Assembly (NCBI GenBank): GCA_021029095.1
Contig: JAJOHG010000026.1
Span: 124,001 to 188,000 of the forward strand
Length of the DNA: 64,000 nucleotides
DNA from: Phellopilus nigrolimitatus
Lineage: Eukaryota > Basidiomycota > Agaricomycetes > Hymenochaetales > Hymenochaetaceae
Direction: 5' to 3'
Of this stretch, positions 33,267-45,980 are shown one piece after another; position 1 is the first letter of the stretch; each line of letters starts with the position of its first letter. The notes under the pieces were generated by a model. It worked only from the letters and a program-made list of their open reading frames with translations, did not search any database and was not told the origin of the DNA. The translations under genes were made by a program, and so were the position numbers.

Positions 33267-35965
33267 ATGCTGCACACCCCGCTCAAGCACGCCGTCGCCG
33301 CGCACGCGCCAGCGCAGCAGGCCCCCGCTGCGGCGCGCTGCCAGGCCCACGAGCTCAACCTCGCAGAGTGGCTCCACATGTCGCCCGCACAGGTACGCAC
33401 ACCCGCCCCCGCGCGCGTGCATCTCGTCCCGCCGCTGACCCCGACCCCGCCGCGCCATCACAGGTCGCAATGATGTCCCCCGCCCCCGCCCCGTCGCCCG
33501 CCATGCCCATGCACTGCACCCCGCCCGCGAGCCTCTACGCCCCGAGCCCCCTGCAGTACGCCGTCCGCACCGACTACGACTTCATGCACGCGTCGCCCCG
33601 CCCGTACTCCTCGCCCTTTGTGCACCCGTACCCCGCGCAGCAGGCCCCAGGCGCCGTCGAGGACACCCAGCAGCAGCAGCAGTGCGCCCAGCAGACGCCG
33701 CAGCACCCGCCCGCGTACGTGCAGCAGCAGCCCGCGTCCAGCGACGCGAGCCTCCTGCTCTCCTTCGCGGAGTACCTCTCGTATTCTGCCCAGCCCGGCG
33801 TGGCGTCGCCCTCGCCCATCCTGCGCCGCGCCGACGGCGAGGACGGGGACGCGTCGTCGACGCCCGGCACCACGCTCGAGGGCGACGGCGCAGACGCGTC
33901 GCAGGGGCACGTGGCCAACGCATCCGCGCACAGCAGGCAGCTCATCGACCGCCTCCGCGCGGCCTCCCCCGCTAGCAGCAGCGGCGGCGCGGCCTCGCCC
34001 GCGCAGCAGCCACACGACGCCCCGCAAAAGGGCCCGGTCGAGAGCACAGAGTCGCCCTTCCGCATCGCACAGCCACAGCCGCGCACGTCCGCCTCCTCCG
34101 CGTGCAGCACGCCCCCGCTCGACACCTCGTCCCTCGCCGAGCTCGCCGAGCTCGCCTCGCGCCAGTCCACGCCGTCCCTCGTGCAGTCGCGCCCGTCCTC
34201 CGCGCTCAGCTCGCACTCGCACTCGCACGCGCACGCGCACGCGCGCGCAGCGGCGGCGGCGGCGAAGGCGCGGCACCCGCCGCCCGCGCGGCGCTTCGCG
34301 GCGTCGCCCCTGCACGTGCGCCTCCCGCACCTGCTCGCGCAGCTCACGCCGAGCTTCGCGGACGCGCTCGTCGCGCGCCAGCGCGGGCCGCTCGAGTTCG
34401 AGAAGGACGGCCACCGCTACCGCACGCGCTCGAAGCTCAAGAGCCTCAAGGCCGAGATCCAGGAGCGCGAGCGCGAGGACGACCTCCTGCGCATCCGCCG
34501 CGGCCTGCGCCGCGGCGACGCGGGCAGCCTCGACCTCCTCGCGAGCGTCTCGGTCACACGCCGCACGCACGCCCCGCCCGCGGAGCAGCAGCAGACGCCC
34601 GCCGCCGCCGCCGTCCCGAGGCCGAAGCGCGGCACGAAGCGCGCGCTCGCGGAGTGTGATGCGGAGTCGGCGACGAGTGCGGGCAGCAGCGGCAACGACG
34701 CGCGCCGCTCGCCGTCGAAGCGGGCGCGCACCACCGAGACGCCGCGCACCCGCAAGCGCGCGGCGAAGGACAAGCTGTCGCCGTCTCCGCAGAAGGCGAA
34801 GAAGGCGAAGGCGGGCCCGAGCATCGTCGACGACGACCTGTCCTCGCTCTCGAGCCTGTCGGACATGGACTACGAGCCCGAGACGAAGAAGAAGCCCGCG
34901 CCGAAGACCAAGGCCAAGGCCAATGCCAAGTCCGCGCCGCGGCCCTCGAGCGGCGGCGGCGCGTCCGCGGGGACGCTCCTCGCGCTCGATAGCACGCCGC
35001 TCGCGATCCCGACGCGCACGTTCCCCGCGGACGTGCCCAAGCACGCGGCGTTCCCGCTGCTGTACCGCCAGTTCCCGCTGTGCGCGTACATGGACCCGCA
35101 GCGCGCGCAGGGCGGCGCGGTGGCGCCGCCGGGCGCGCTGCCCGGCGGCCACTTCAACGCGCCGCGCTGCGCGGAGGACCTGTACACCCCGCGTTTCGTG
35201 CGCGGCGTCGGCCGCGACAAGGCGGGCCTTTGCCCGATCTGCTACGAGAGCAAGGCGCGCGGCGGCGCGGGCAAGGCGGAGTGGTTGAGCATGAAGTTCT
35301 CCGCGTTCAAGTGAGTCTTGTCCTCCCTCATTTTTTTTTTTTTTTTCCTTCTTCCAAATTTTATTTTGGCACTCACCTGGGCTTTTTTTCCCCCTTTTTT
35401 CCTTTTTTAGCTATCACATGCAGTACGCGCACGGGATCTCGCCGACGACCGCGCAGCCGTTCTCGCCGCCCATCGCGTTCCGCACGGTCGCGCGCACGCC
35501 GAACCACAAGAACGAGAAGGCCGCCATCCTGGAGGGCCAGTGCCACCGCTGCCGCGAGTGGGCGCCCATCGAGGGCGTCAAGTGCATCGAGGCCAAGGTA
35601 CGTTCTATCTTATACCGCGATGGAGCCGCGATGTGTGTGCGATCAATGCTAATCGATCGTGTCTGCGTGACTCCTTTTTCTTTTTTTCTCCCCTTCGGCC
35701 GATAATCGTCCAGCTCAAGGAGATCTACTGGTGGAAGCACGCCGCGGGGTGCCATAAGGGCTCGACGATCCCGGGCGAGGGCGGCGCGTACCTCAAGGAC
35801 GAGCTTGCTGCGCGCGTCATCGCCGCGTACGGCCCGCTGCGCCCGGCCGCCTCGCCGTCGTCGTCGTCGTCGTCGGCCAACGCCATCGGCGGGTCCCCGA
35901 CCTGGTCGCTCACGGACGGCGCGGCGGAACCGCAGCCGCTCTTCACGCGCGCGCCGCTCGTCTAA
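33267..35965 (+). CDS. Rua1-like transcription regulator
   Basis: The protein carries the Rua1 C-terminal domain, named after the Ustilago maydis zinc-finger activator of ustilagic acid synthesis. Four exons are read: 33267-33392, 33464-35310, 35411-35597 and 35714-35965. All junctions keep phase, giving about 803 residues. The N-terminal 600 residues are low-complexity, rich in Pro, Ser, Ala and Gln, with polyglutamine and His-Ala runs and several basic patches. The conserved domain starts near FPADVPKHAAFPLLYRQFP, continues with LYTPRFVRGVGRDKAGLCPICYES and WLSMKFSAFNYHMQYAHGIS, and ends with CHRCREWAPIEGVK and LKEIYWWKHAAGCHKGS. The two C-x2-C pairs with downstream His or Cys make two zinc-binding sites. 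It is likely a nuclear DNA-binding regulator; in this lineage the target genes are unknown. No secondary-metabolite cluster is visible next to it. Confidence 0.85.
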
Positions 35966-38196
35966 AAGTGAAAATTATCAAAAATGTCTATACCCAGCGA
36001 ACGCGCCGGGCCGTCTGCTGCTCTGCGCTCTGCAGAAACAGGTGTGGAGAGGCCAGGTGCGTCCTCGCGGAACGGAGAGTCGGCGTCGGCTCGTCGGCGT
36101 TTCTCCTCCCCTCCTTCTCTTCTCTTTTTCTGGTCCTTCTGTTCTCTCGCATGCAACTCGTCCCTCGCTTTCCGCTCTAGAACGCTCCTCCGCATATGCA
36201 CCCAGCTCCCGTTCCATACATATACACTAAACCTGCCCCCGGACGCTTTCCCAAGCCCACTCAATGATCCATGTCCCCGCCATCTCTCGCTTTCCGCTAT
36301 CTATCTAGCTGTCTCGCACCCTCGTAACATAGCAGTAGTCCCGATTTACCCGGCGCCCCGCTTTACCTCTACATAGTACATTCTCGCCCCTTTTTTCTCT
36401 CGGCCCCGCTTTTGCGGTCTCTTCCCGATTGTGCATCTTTTACAGACATCTTGGTCCGGTATTTTTTCTTTTTCTTTTTCTTTCTCTTTCTCGTAGTCCC
36501 TCGTCTATTATTTGCTCGGCAGCCTGTGGCGCCTGGCGGTCCCTCTCCGTTCCCGTTCCCAGTCCCATTTCCCATTTCCCAGTCCCCGCCTCCCCCTGCC
36601 CCCCGCTAGTACGAAATAATCGCTAATCTCCCTCATCTGTACATCCCGCTGCATCCCGGATCTTTCACGCTTCATCTCTTTTTTCTCTTTCTTTTTTCTC
36701 CATTTTTTCTTTCTCCCCTTATTTTTCGGTCTGGTCTGGTCTGGTCTGGTCTGCTCGATGTTCTCTCGCCCATGCTTACATACCCGACTCCACGATTTAT
36801 ATCTGTCCCGCGTCGTATCGTATCGTATCGTATCGTACCTATTCCTCCTGCTCGGCACTGTCTACAGTAATATACCCCGCGGTGTGCGGTCCGCCGCCGC
36901 TGGTGTCCTCTTACTCTTATTGCGATCTGTGCTTGAGGTGATAATGATGAAAAAAGGTTTAGACATTGAGTGAACGTATATACGTATGTACATGCGCAAC
37001 TATTATCTCGTGACTTGTACATGTGTGCCGTGCAGGACGTCGACGCGCATCTGTTCTGTCCCGCCGTCACCCTGATGGGCGCTAAGAGATGCCTAGATGC
37101 GGCGCGGCGCCATGCCGATGCGTCCTTAGGAATGTGATGCATTCGTCTCGAACCCATGATGAGCGCAGAGCCGCGAGAACGCAGTGCGCTGCAGGGAAAC
37201 CCGCGTTCGAGGCTGCAGTCCAGATGTTTGGCGCGGGGCGCGAGCTCCGAGCGCGTTATCCGCGCACTCGGGACTTGCTGACTTCTGTTTCGAAACAAGG
37301 ATGGCGCACTTGTCGATGGAACAGCCCGCGCACGAGGTCGGTGCTTGTGATGCAGTGTCCGTGAATTCAGTAGTGCATGTGCTGCACGATCGCGTGGTGG
37401 TGGCGGAGGGCGCGCGGGCGAGAAGGGCATGCCGGTTGGGTGTCGGTAGACAAAGGTGCTAAATGATCCATGTCAGTCCCGCGAGCATCATAGCTGTTTT
37501 GCAAGGAGGGACGGACCTTGGGGCGTGGACATGGGGAGCATCCAACCCAGGCACTCTTATTTATCAGTAGGATATTACATCCCGCCTCGCGAAGAAGTTT
37601 GTATGGCCCGTCGGGACGGCGACGGTAGCGGCAGAGGGGAGGGGGATATGTCTTCCTTATCCCTGCGCCGTTCTTCTCAGGTTTCGATTTATGTGCGAAA
37701 GTCATCTCTTGCGTCCAACGGATGTCGTCGGAATATTCAGTCTCCTCCCTGCCTTTGAAGTCCACTTGAGAGTAGTCGACGAGTCGAGTTGTTCGTCGCA
37801 GCCCAGCTGTTAGAGAATCGTCCTGTCTTCTTGAATACGTATTTCGCTCGGGCCTTGACTGGCCAGCCACGAACCAGATATATGTCATGATAACCGATCA
37901 GCGCGATTTGGCCAGGTCCAGCTGATTCGAAATTCGGAAGCATCTTCCAACAAAAGGATTTGATGACATAATCCTGTTTTCTGAAAGAAAAACAAGAAAC
38001 GACTGCACGGTGGCTCAGGCCAACATCAGAACACACTTTCGTGAGATATAAACAGAGGGCGATACGTGCGACGCTCTTGCACTTGAACGCCTTGCACCTC
38101 GTTACCTACACCGCTCCTATACGCAATCCACTCGCACATCTAGCATTCAGCCACATTGACTTCACCTCAAAGCTAGAAAGACGCGTTGTCCACACA
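35966..38196. other. Intergenic, possible remnants on minus strand
   Basis: The left part is the 3' flank of the Rua1-like gene, with pyrimidine-rich runs and two microsatellites. On the minus strand 37737-38036 reads somewhat like protein (MLPNFESAGPGQIALIGYHD, YLVRGWPVKARAKYVF) but I recognise no family and no full gene. The last 150 bases form the promoter of the family W gene and share blocks with the copy at 24.7 kb. Confidence 0.4.
36728..36753. repeat. GGTCT microsatellite
   Basis: Five tandem GGTCT units lie 3' of the Rua1-like gene. A CGTAT repeat of nearly five units follows at 36814-36837. Confidence 0.85.
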
Positions 38197-40726
38197 ATGG
38201 TAAGGCTCTTCAGGAATGCAGAACGATTTGCGCGCAGTACTCACCCGTGTCCATTCGTCCATACATCCGTCCATAGCTGATGCAAGCCTCAACATTCGGG
38301 AGCATCCTAGGGGTGCTCGCCTCGATGATGCAGACCGCCGCGCTCAACTTCACGACACCGCGAGCCAACGGAGAGGGCAGCGGAACGTCAAACGATGACT
38401 CGGGCGCCAGGGAGTTCGAGTCCACACATCAGCAGAGGGCGTTAGAGAAAAAGCAAAAAGCGCGCGCGCTGAAGGTATGCATTCTTCTCTTTGCACCTGC
38501 ATTCGTCGCATGCATCTCGTTTACATCCTCTCCCCGCCACGTCTCGGCCCCTCCTCGCAGCACCGGCGCAAGAAAGCACTTAAGATCAAAGGAGAGACCA
38601 CCGCGGACGAAAAACAGCCACGGACAGATGGCAATATTCTCAAAAGAACGATACTTGGAAACCGCGACAACTGGAATGCGTCACGCCGTACGAGTACTTA
38701 CAAGTGCAGGCCCGCAGTGCCGGCGTCGTCTCTAGTTCCCTATCCGCCACGGCGTCGTCGCTCGCAGCCCGAAGAAAAGATACACCCTTCCTCGCAAGAA
38801 CCGAGCGGAACAGCGGCAGAATCAATGGCGGAATCTTCCTCGCTACACCAGCCTCATCAACAAGAGTCGGAGCTTTCCACTGACATGCCCTCCCGCCGAG
38901 GTTTCGACCCGGTGATCGCGTACATGTGGTTCCACACGGTCCGTAGAGCAGTGCGCGATCACGGACGCGCAGACTACAAGCTCGAACCTAACTGCTCGCC
39001 ATATGAACTCGCAATCATGCTCGTGCTCGGCTGGGTAGCACTGGAAGAATGCGTAGCCTGGCAGGACGGGCGCACAACTCTCGGAAAGGGACTCGTCACT
39101 CTAGCCACCACGACGCACGTCCTACTGCAGTTGGAAGGGCTGAAGCGTCCGAGCGAGCAGACGGTAAAAAGCGAAGGGGAGGTTTTCATGGATATTTTGC
39201 GCGCAAGCAGTACAAGTGCGTATGACTGGGATTCGGATGCTGCGGACCGTACACGATACGGACCGTTCGGTTCAGCTCTAGCACCCTATGCGGATGCTAC
39301 CACACTTGAAGAGATCCTGTCACAGCTTGCAGACCCCAAAGTCTGCAATGACTCGATCTTTCTGCCCAACGGCCTGATGACAATACTTGGTCCGTTACGC
39401 ACTTGCCACGTTTACTCGCGCAGCGAGGAGCGCTATGAAGAAGACACCTCTTCTGTTACCCAAAGTGTGCAGGACGAAGGAGACCTTGATCCAACTTTGG
39501 TTTGTTTAGAAACTGCGGGCGATGCAAAAGATAAAGATGAGGGCCACTTATTGCCGGCGAACACATCCTCCGAGATTATTTGTTTTGAACCTTCAGAGAC
39601 TCTCGCCCAGGACATCGCTAGTCCAGGAGTTTCAATAAGTTCAACACTGTTCAACGAGGATTCTCCGTCACCATCCAATTCGTCCTCGGTCGAGTCCTCT
39701 CCTTTAATAAAAGTCCAATGTCAACTGTCGACGACAACGCCATTCAAGGGTGACCTCCATGCCTCTCCTGACTCGGAGAGAAGCAATGACTGCCAGGCTC
39801 CCCCGCAGGATTCCGAGATGGAGTTGGACGGGGTGGACCAGTTCGTGGCCACGTCGAGGATGCCCGAGGACGAAGAAATCGATCTGGACGCAATACCGTT
39901 CGTGTATTGCGTCGAGCAGGATGCCGAGATGCTTCCTGCAGAAGCGGAAGGCGAACCGGATATCGCATTGATGATAATCGACGCGATCAACCCGCCCCTG
40001 CCGCGACTTCCGTCATCTTTCTTCATTGAAGCCAATATTAACGTGGCGATGAGCGACATGGAGATGGATGCATGCAGCGTCGATGAGGAGATGCAGGTGT
40101 TATCAACTCCGCTTCCACTGATAGAAAATGGGCATCGTGCTTTACAGCGGACGGAGTCTATAATTATGGACCTCGAGCCTTCGACTCCGCAGACCGACGT
40201 TACGCCTCGAGCGCTCGAGCGCACACAGTCCATAGTCATGGACCTTGCGCCTTCTGTGTTTCAGCACTCAGAGTCTGGAACGATGGATCTTGAGCCTCCG
40301 TCAACCGCAGAGACGGGGCCATCTGGTATCGAAGTCGATTCCCAAGTCGTAGAACCGCTTTTCCCCAAGATTGTGTTCCTCCCTGAAACTCCACAGAAAA
40401 AAACGGACCCAGGAACCCATGATTGGAAACCCAACACGCGTGTCGGCTACGCGGACGAGGATGAGACCACACCTTATGTTCCTACCGCAGCATCGTCGCC
40501 GAATCCATTCGCTCCCGAAAAGACGCCCTCGAAAAAGCCCCTGGACAAGCAAACCCAGAAGACATTGTCTGCGCTGTCCGTCCTTCTCGGTCTTTCCAAG
40601 GATGATGATGATGAGCGACAACAAAGGGTTTCGCGAGATGATCTCCCGCACGTTGCAGGGTCGAGTCGGGCTCTGAGTGGTCCTCGGATGGGAACACTAA
40701 ACCTGACGAGGACAAAGAGCTTTTAG
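38197..40726 (+). CDS. Family W protein 2, unknown function
   Basis: This is a close paralogue of the gene at 21950-24690. Exons are 38197-38199 (ATG only), 38277-38474 and 38561-40726, for 788 residues. The second exon gives MQASTFGSILGVLASMMQTA and ends KQKARALK; the third begins HRRKKALKIKGE. The core reads IAYMWFHTVRRAVRDHGRAD, YELAIMLVLGWVALEECVAW, DGRTTLGKGLVTLATT, RPSEQTVKSEGEVFMDILR and YGPFGSALAPYADATTLEEI, then LADPKVCNDS. The acidic C-terminal part keeps the short repeat RALQRTES / MDLEP and a basic end. No catalytic motif, membrane segment or signal peptide is evident apart from the hydrophobic stretch after the start. Intron positions and phases equal those of paralogue 1. A function cannot be given; nuclear location is only suggested by basic patches. 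Confidence 0.7.
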
Positions 40727-42924
40727 GATAGCGGGACATTCCCCGCTGGTGATTTCTAGTCAACCTTTTTCTTTAGCATGGTTCTCTGTTGCACTTTTAC
40801 ACGCACATTTGTACAAGGTATTTTTATTTGTTTTGTATATTCGCAATGTTTTTTTTTTTTTGTCCTCTGCGTTTGTCTGCACCAATGTAATTGCAGTCTA
40901 GTCGTCGAAATCCAGGGTAAATCGCCAGTCTCGCAGAGTACAAACGAAGCAAGAGAGAAGGCCGCGCGGTCGAAAAAAGTGCAAATCGTGATAGCCCGCT
41001 CGCCGTCCTCGCAAGAGTACCGCCATCGCTGAGATCGTCTTCATGGCGTACCCACCCGTCCGCAAGTCCGTAGGACAGCATCCGACGCACAGACATGATA
41101 TTTTGATGCGCCCTACGACGTTCGTGATAAAGACGCGGCCGTGCGAAAGACTTTACATACGCTATTTACACAAGAGCAGAACACGATGCGCCACGCCAAA
41201 CTCACAACGTCCTTGACACTACTTCACCGTTACTACTTCACGATCCGAGGGGCATGGAAGGACACGAACAATTATATCCCATCTTCACGCGACACCAAGT
41301 TCATCGTTTGACGAAACGCTCGTCTGCTAGCCCATTTACCCATCTGCCGACTGCCATTGTCCGCGACCCATCTTGCGTTGGCTATGGTTACTGGTCGTGC
41401 ATGAAATCTGGCCGCGTGGAACGGCAGGCGAAGCAATACAAGACTGGTATTGACTTACACGTGCATGCGTGTCGTGACAGTCAGTACGTCGTCTTGTAGA
41501 CACGAGCCATTGCTCAGAAGTTGCTGAAACCCAAATTTATGTTTACAGACCATTTACCTTCCTTCGCAAGCCAGAATTGCATGTCTTTCTGACTCCTTCA
41601 GGTCCATTTCGCCTGCTCAGCTAAGACTGTCGAGATCTAAATCGAATAAAGCAGCCTTACATCTACAAAGTTTTCTCGTCAAGGTTCACGAAGGGGTATC
41701 GATAATAATAAAACGAGCGTCGAGACATGTTTCATCTCTTGCATAGAGACGAAACCATGTCGATACCCAGCACGATAGGAGAAGAAGATACGAGTGGCCA
41801 TGAACGGTACAAACGTACGACAGCAACGGTCCGTGAGCTTGCCGTGCAATTCAGTTATCAAGAGCTGACATATGTATGTGTATTTTACTCCATAAGACGG
41901 ACAAAAACACACATAAAAAAGGATAGCCTCGTCTAGACGTGTCTGCGTCCCGAATTCTATCTTTTCGTCGTCTATCCTGGAGGTCGTTTGGCGAAGCAGA
42001 AGCTCAAGCCTAACGCTTGGTCACTGGATCTTATCGAACTCGCTCTGTATACATGCTTGTTGCAGGACTGTGCTTCTGAGCTCTTCTTGTGGCCGTAGGT
42101 TCTCCATGGACGTCATGTATTTTTACTCCGCGACAAACGCCGGCCCCGATACAAGTAAAAGAATACATTGGGCGTTCAAGCGATATATTGATAATGATTT
42201 TTTTTGCTTCCGCGTGTCGGCAATGGAGCGAGGCATGGCGCGGCCGGTCTCCCCGAACTCAGGCAAGGAGCTGCGGAATTTGGTTCCGTGCCAGTCATAT
42301 CTAGGTCAAAATAACCGATGTTCTTGACACACTCATCTACGCCGATAATATATCAAACCAAAAGCAGCCCCCGACGCACACTGTCTAAGCATTAGACTTA
42401 GACTGTACTTACGGTGCCGTTGTGGGATCGGCCTCTCACCTTCGGCGGAGCATTCGGCACGATGAGATGCACTAAACGAGCAACAAAGGCGCTGCCCAAA
42501 GAGTAACTGTTGAGTCCTTGTGTGCGCGTCTATAGCAAATCACGACAATCCTTTGTTCCTGATTAGGCATTTCAGATAGGCCGGCGGACGCCGGACGGTC
42601 TAAACTCGACTTCGATCGAAGATGTGCCAATAACGGACTCAAGCAGATATACAAACTTGGATGCGAGTTTAAGACGCGTATTACTGGCAATCCCTACCTA
42701 CACTTCTTTCCGCTCATGTTCGCCACATATGAAAGCAGTTCATGTATGTTCCATCACGACACCCCTCTCGTCTCCTCCTCGACCTTGTTCCTCCACTGCC
42801 AGCCACAGGTGTGCGTGGGCCCGCCATCTTTCGCTGCCACCCCTTCCTAGGCATCCCTTCACCATCGATCCAGAGCAGGCATACCACGTGTTGATTAACC
42901 TGACACGGAAGCAAAGAGAGCAAC
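40727..42924. other. Intergenic, no supported gene
   Basis: About 2.2 kb with only short frames. It includes a poly-T run at about 40849-40861. The right end is the promoter of the third DUF6534 gene. Confidence 0.4.
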
Positions 42925-44689
42925 ATGTCTTCCAGTACAGCTGCGCCAGTCAATTACGATCTCTTTATCGGCCCTCTCCTCGTCGGTGTCGTCGCCAATG
43001 CTGTCGTCTTCGGAATATGCATCATGCAACTTGTTGAATATATCATTTCGAAGTACAAGGATAGCTGGAAGCTTGTGTATGCTTTTACTGTCTTGCATCT
43101 TATTTTTCCCACAATCATATTCATCTTGATTTGGTTTTCGACAGATTTCTCATCTGGTGGGTGTTCGCAATAGACATCTTCCAGGTCGGCAATTCGGTGT
43201 CCATGCTCTGGCATTACATCGTCACGAACTTCGCGAACCCCGAGGCTCTCGCGTCTGGGCCGTGGGAATATGCCTCGCTGCCCATATTCAACGCATTGTC
43301 AGTGTTTTGGATTTCCTGCACTTACAGCCAACATAAAATAACATATTGGATTACTGTACAGTGCGACCATTCCGATTCAGCATTTCATGGCGTGGCGCAT
43401 CATGCGTTTCTCGGGGTCGAAACTGCTCTTCGCGTACATATCTGTCCTCTCGCTCGCGCAGGCGGCGCTTGGCGCAACGGCTGCGTCGTTTGGACTTAAA
43501 ATGACTTCGATCGCATCGCATGTCAAGTTAATCCCCCTCGCGGACGCGTGGCTTGCCACTTCTGTTGCGTGCGACATGAGCATAACGTGTGTACTTGCAG
43601 ATTTCAGTTGACTTCATGAATCTGTTCTGAACTCGGACTACTATACAGATTGCTCCTGCTGTACTATCTTAACAGAAGTCGCACAGGCTTCAAACGTAAG
43701 TCGTTAGACCTTTCTTTTCTTTCCTGTTACATGTCGCTCGAATGAATAGACGCTTATTCTTTTCGCGTTTTGTTTTTCGATGGAACTACAGGAACTGACT
43801 CGATCATTAACCGGATCTGTCGCTCGACTGTAGAGGCTGCGGTCCCGGTCTCTGTCTTATGTGTACGCTCGCGCTTTCATGCACATGTCTTATCCACTGA
43901 CTTTCTTTTCCTTATCTAGCTTTGCGATCTTATTTTCCTTGTACGTTTTGGCAACTTTATCCATATTCCCTTTCCCAAATATCATCTCTTCCGATACTAA
44001 CGAGTAATTGCACAGACTTTAATGCCGAGTACGAATCTCCATTACATGTTTGCGCTGCCGATTGGACGTCTGTACACGTGCGTACCTTCTTTCTAATCAT
44101 CCTGCCTTTGCTTACTTGTTATTTACTCATGTGCTTACTGCAGCAACACCCTCTTATCCGTGCGTATATCTTATGTGAACCTTAGTGATTAAACTAGGTT
44201 GCTGATTGCGAATATACGATGTGTTAACAGACACTGAATGAACGAGAAACGCTCCGCTCCTCGTTCCAGAACAACACACCCTCGCATGGTCTAAATCTCT
44301 CTGTACGTTTCATTCCACTGGTTTCGTTTCTATTCAGGAAAGCTGACTTTTAAAAACTTTGACTGGCGCGATGACTGGTTTTCGTTGTTTTCTCTTGCAC
44401 GTAGGCTCTGAGCTCGACGAAAAACCGCTTCTCTGGCCAATTCTCAGGCATGCCAAGCTTGCGTCCTCCACCGATGCGCATCAACGTTGAGCAGGACATC
44501 AGCATGCAGACGGATGGGCTCGAGCTCGAGTCCCAGTTTTCGTCGCCGAGCACGCCTATCGAAAAGGTCAGCCCACGGTTCCTGTCGCTGACAATGTCGG
44601 AGCCATCGGAACAAGAACATGAGAAGGGACAGGTTCTGGATGAGAAGCGTGACATCGAACTTGGGCAGTCTTTTGATGCAGAGCGATGA
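42925..44689 (+). CDS. DUF6534 multi-helix membrane protein 3
   Basis: The start MSSSTAAPVNYDLFIGPLLV is followed by VGVVANAVVFGICIMQLVEY and KYKDSWKL, then RFLIWWVFAIDIFQVGNSVS, NFANPEALASGPWEYASLPI, QHFMAWRIMRFSGSKLLFAY, SLAQAALGATAASFGLKMTS, VKLIPLADAWLATSVACDMS, LLLLYYLNRSRTGF, RICRSTVEAAVPVSVLC, NLHYMFALPIGRLYTN and LNERETLRSSF. The tail is hydrophilic and ends LGQSFDAER. Roughly seven helices and eight to ten introns are inferred. It is less GC-rich than the two copies at 26.6-30.6 kb and is separated from them by the Rua1-like and family W genes. Confidence 0.8.
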
Positions 44690-44937
44690 TCCCTGAATGA
44701 AAAGTCGGGGATTGGCACGCTGTTGTGTGTATGACACATTCTTTTCTTTTTCTTTTTTCTTTTTTTTTGTCATTGTTTTGGGCGTGAAATACCGCCATTG
44801 GAAGGATGATTCGAACTTCGGTCGAGGGTAAAGTATAACATTTTTAACAGGTAGCACTATATTCATTCGTTCAGTCGAAAGCTATACCCCCCTTTGTCTT
44901 TTTAAAGAACCATCATTGTCTCCGCCATACTATGCTC

Positions 44938-45980
44938 TCATGTAAAGTGTAAAACATTAAATCCTTGTCCATACGTAGCCTCCCAATCAAAATTACTATT
45001 GTGATTTTCTTTCCCAAACGCAGCAAGCAGGCATTCCACTTCTTCAATGCTGCGCGTCACCTCGCTTGCGTCTGTGCGCGTCTTTCCCGTTGCGCCCTGG
45101 CCCCAGATGTGCGCGAGATTCGCGCTGAGGAACGTCCCGATGTGACGGAACGTCAGGCTGATGCGTGCGCCGTCGAACGCAGCCTCCGCGGGGGCCTTTA
45201 CCGTCGGAATGCGCTGGTCCCGCCGCACGGAGTGCAGCCATGCGGCGTTGGTCGCGAGTCCCATGACGAGCGCGGAGTTGTGCGGCAGCGGAATGCGCTG
45301 CGTCAAGCGTTCAGGGCCAGAGTCCTTTTTCGTGCGCAGGGTCATGGTGCGTTGAGCTCCAAGCGACAAGCTGTGATCATGCGAAGGATGGAAACAGTTC
45401 AGAGATGGAAACATTTTAGACCATGAAGAAACTGCGCACTTGACGATGCACGACCCGCGCACGACATCAACGGTCTTGTCGGAGTGTTCGGAGATGTAAT
45501 CTCCGCCGTGTCGGTAGTATTGGATGAGCGCATGGTTGAGCGGCTGGCGCAGGACACCCGATATGTGGGCACGGATACGCTCGACGGTCGGCGAAAAAGG
45601 GAGCAGCGGCGGGGAAGCGTCTGCCGGATGTCTGTAGACCGGAATGCTAAAGTAACCCAGCACAGAATGCGAACTTCAGTAGGCTTTCTCGATGCTTGCA
45701 AAAAGATGAGAACGGACCTTCCGTCCTCAGCTATTTCGCCCTGGACAGCGACGAGGCGCGGGACTTCGCCGCCTGACAGAGCGGTACTTAGCGCAAGAAC
45801 ATTGTTGTATCTTCTTTTCCCCTGCATACCTCGATGGCTCATCGTATTCCATTCTACCTCTTCTTGAATGCGTTCGAACGCGTCACCCGCCAAGTCTGCA
45901 GGGAGGACGTCGACAACAATGTACGTGTCCCCTTCACCGTACCGTTCCTCTAAGGGTTTCGGCTCGTGTGCGGATGTCAT
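44938..45980 (-). CDS. AlkB-like 2-oxoglutarate/Fe(II) dioxygenase
   Basis: AlkB-type enzymes remove alkyl groups from nucleic acids or modify proteins by oxidation with 2-oxoglutarate and Fe(II). The start at 45980 gives MTSAHEPKPLEERYGEGDTY. Three exons are inferred with introns after EDG and after RGSCIV; these give clean reading into IPVYRHPADASPPLLPF and NLSLGAQRTMTLRTKK. The iron ligands are the H-x-D of YISEHSDKTVDV and the distal His of WLHSVRRDQR. The 2-oxoglutarate arginines lie in RISLTFRHIGTF. The C-terminal 60 residues are family-variable, ending NVLHFT at 44938. Length (about 300 residues) fits. The particular AlkB subfamily and substrate cannot be settled by eye. Confidence 0.85.

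Noticed and set aside
33458..35152. 564-codon minus-strand frame and 556-codon plus frame over the Rua1-like gene
   Set aside because: Both are Arg/Ala-rich shadows of a GC-rich coding exon in another frame; neither has protein-family character.
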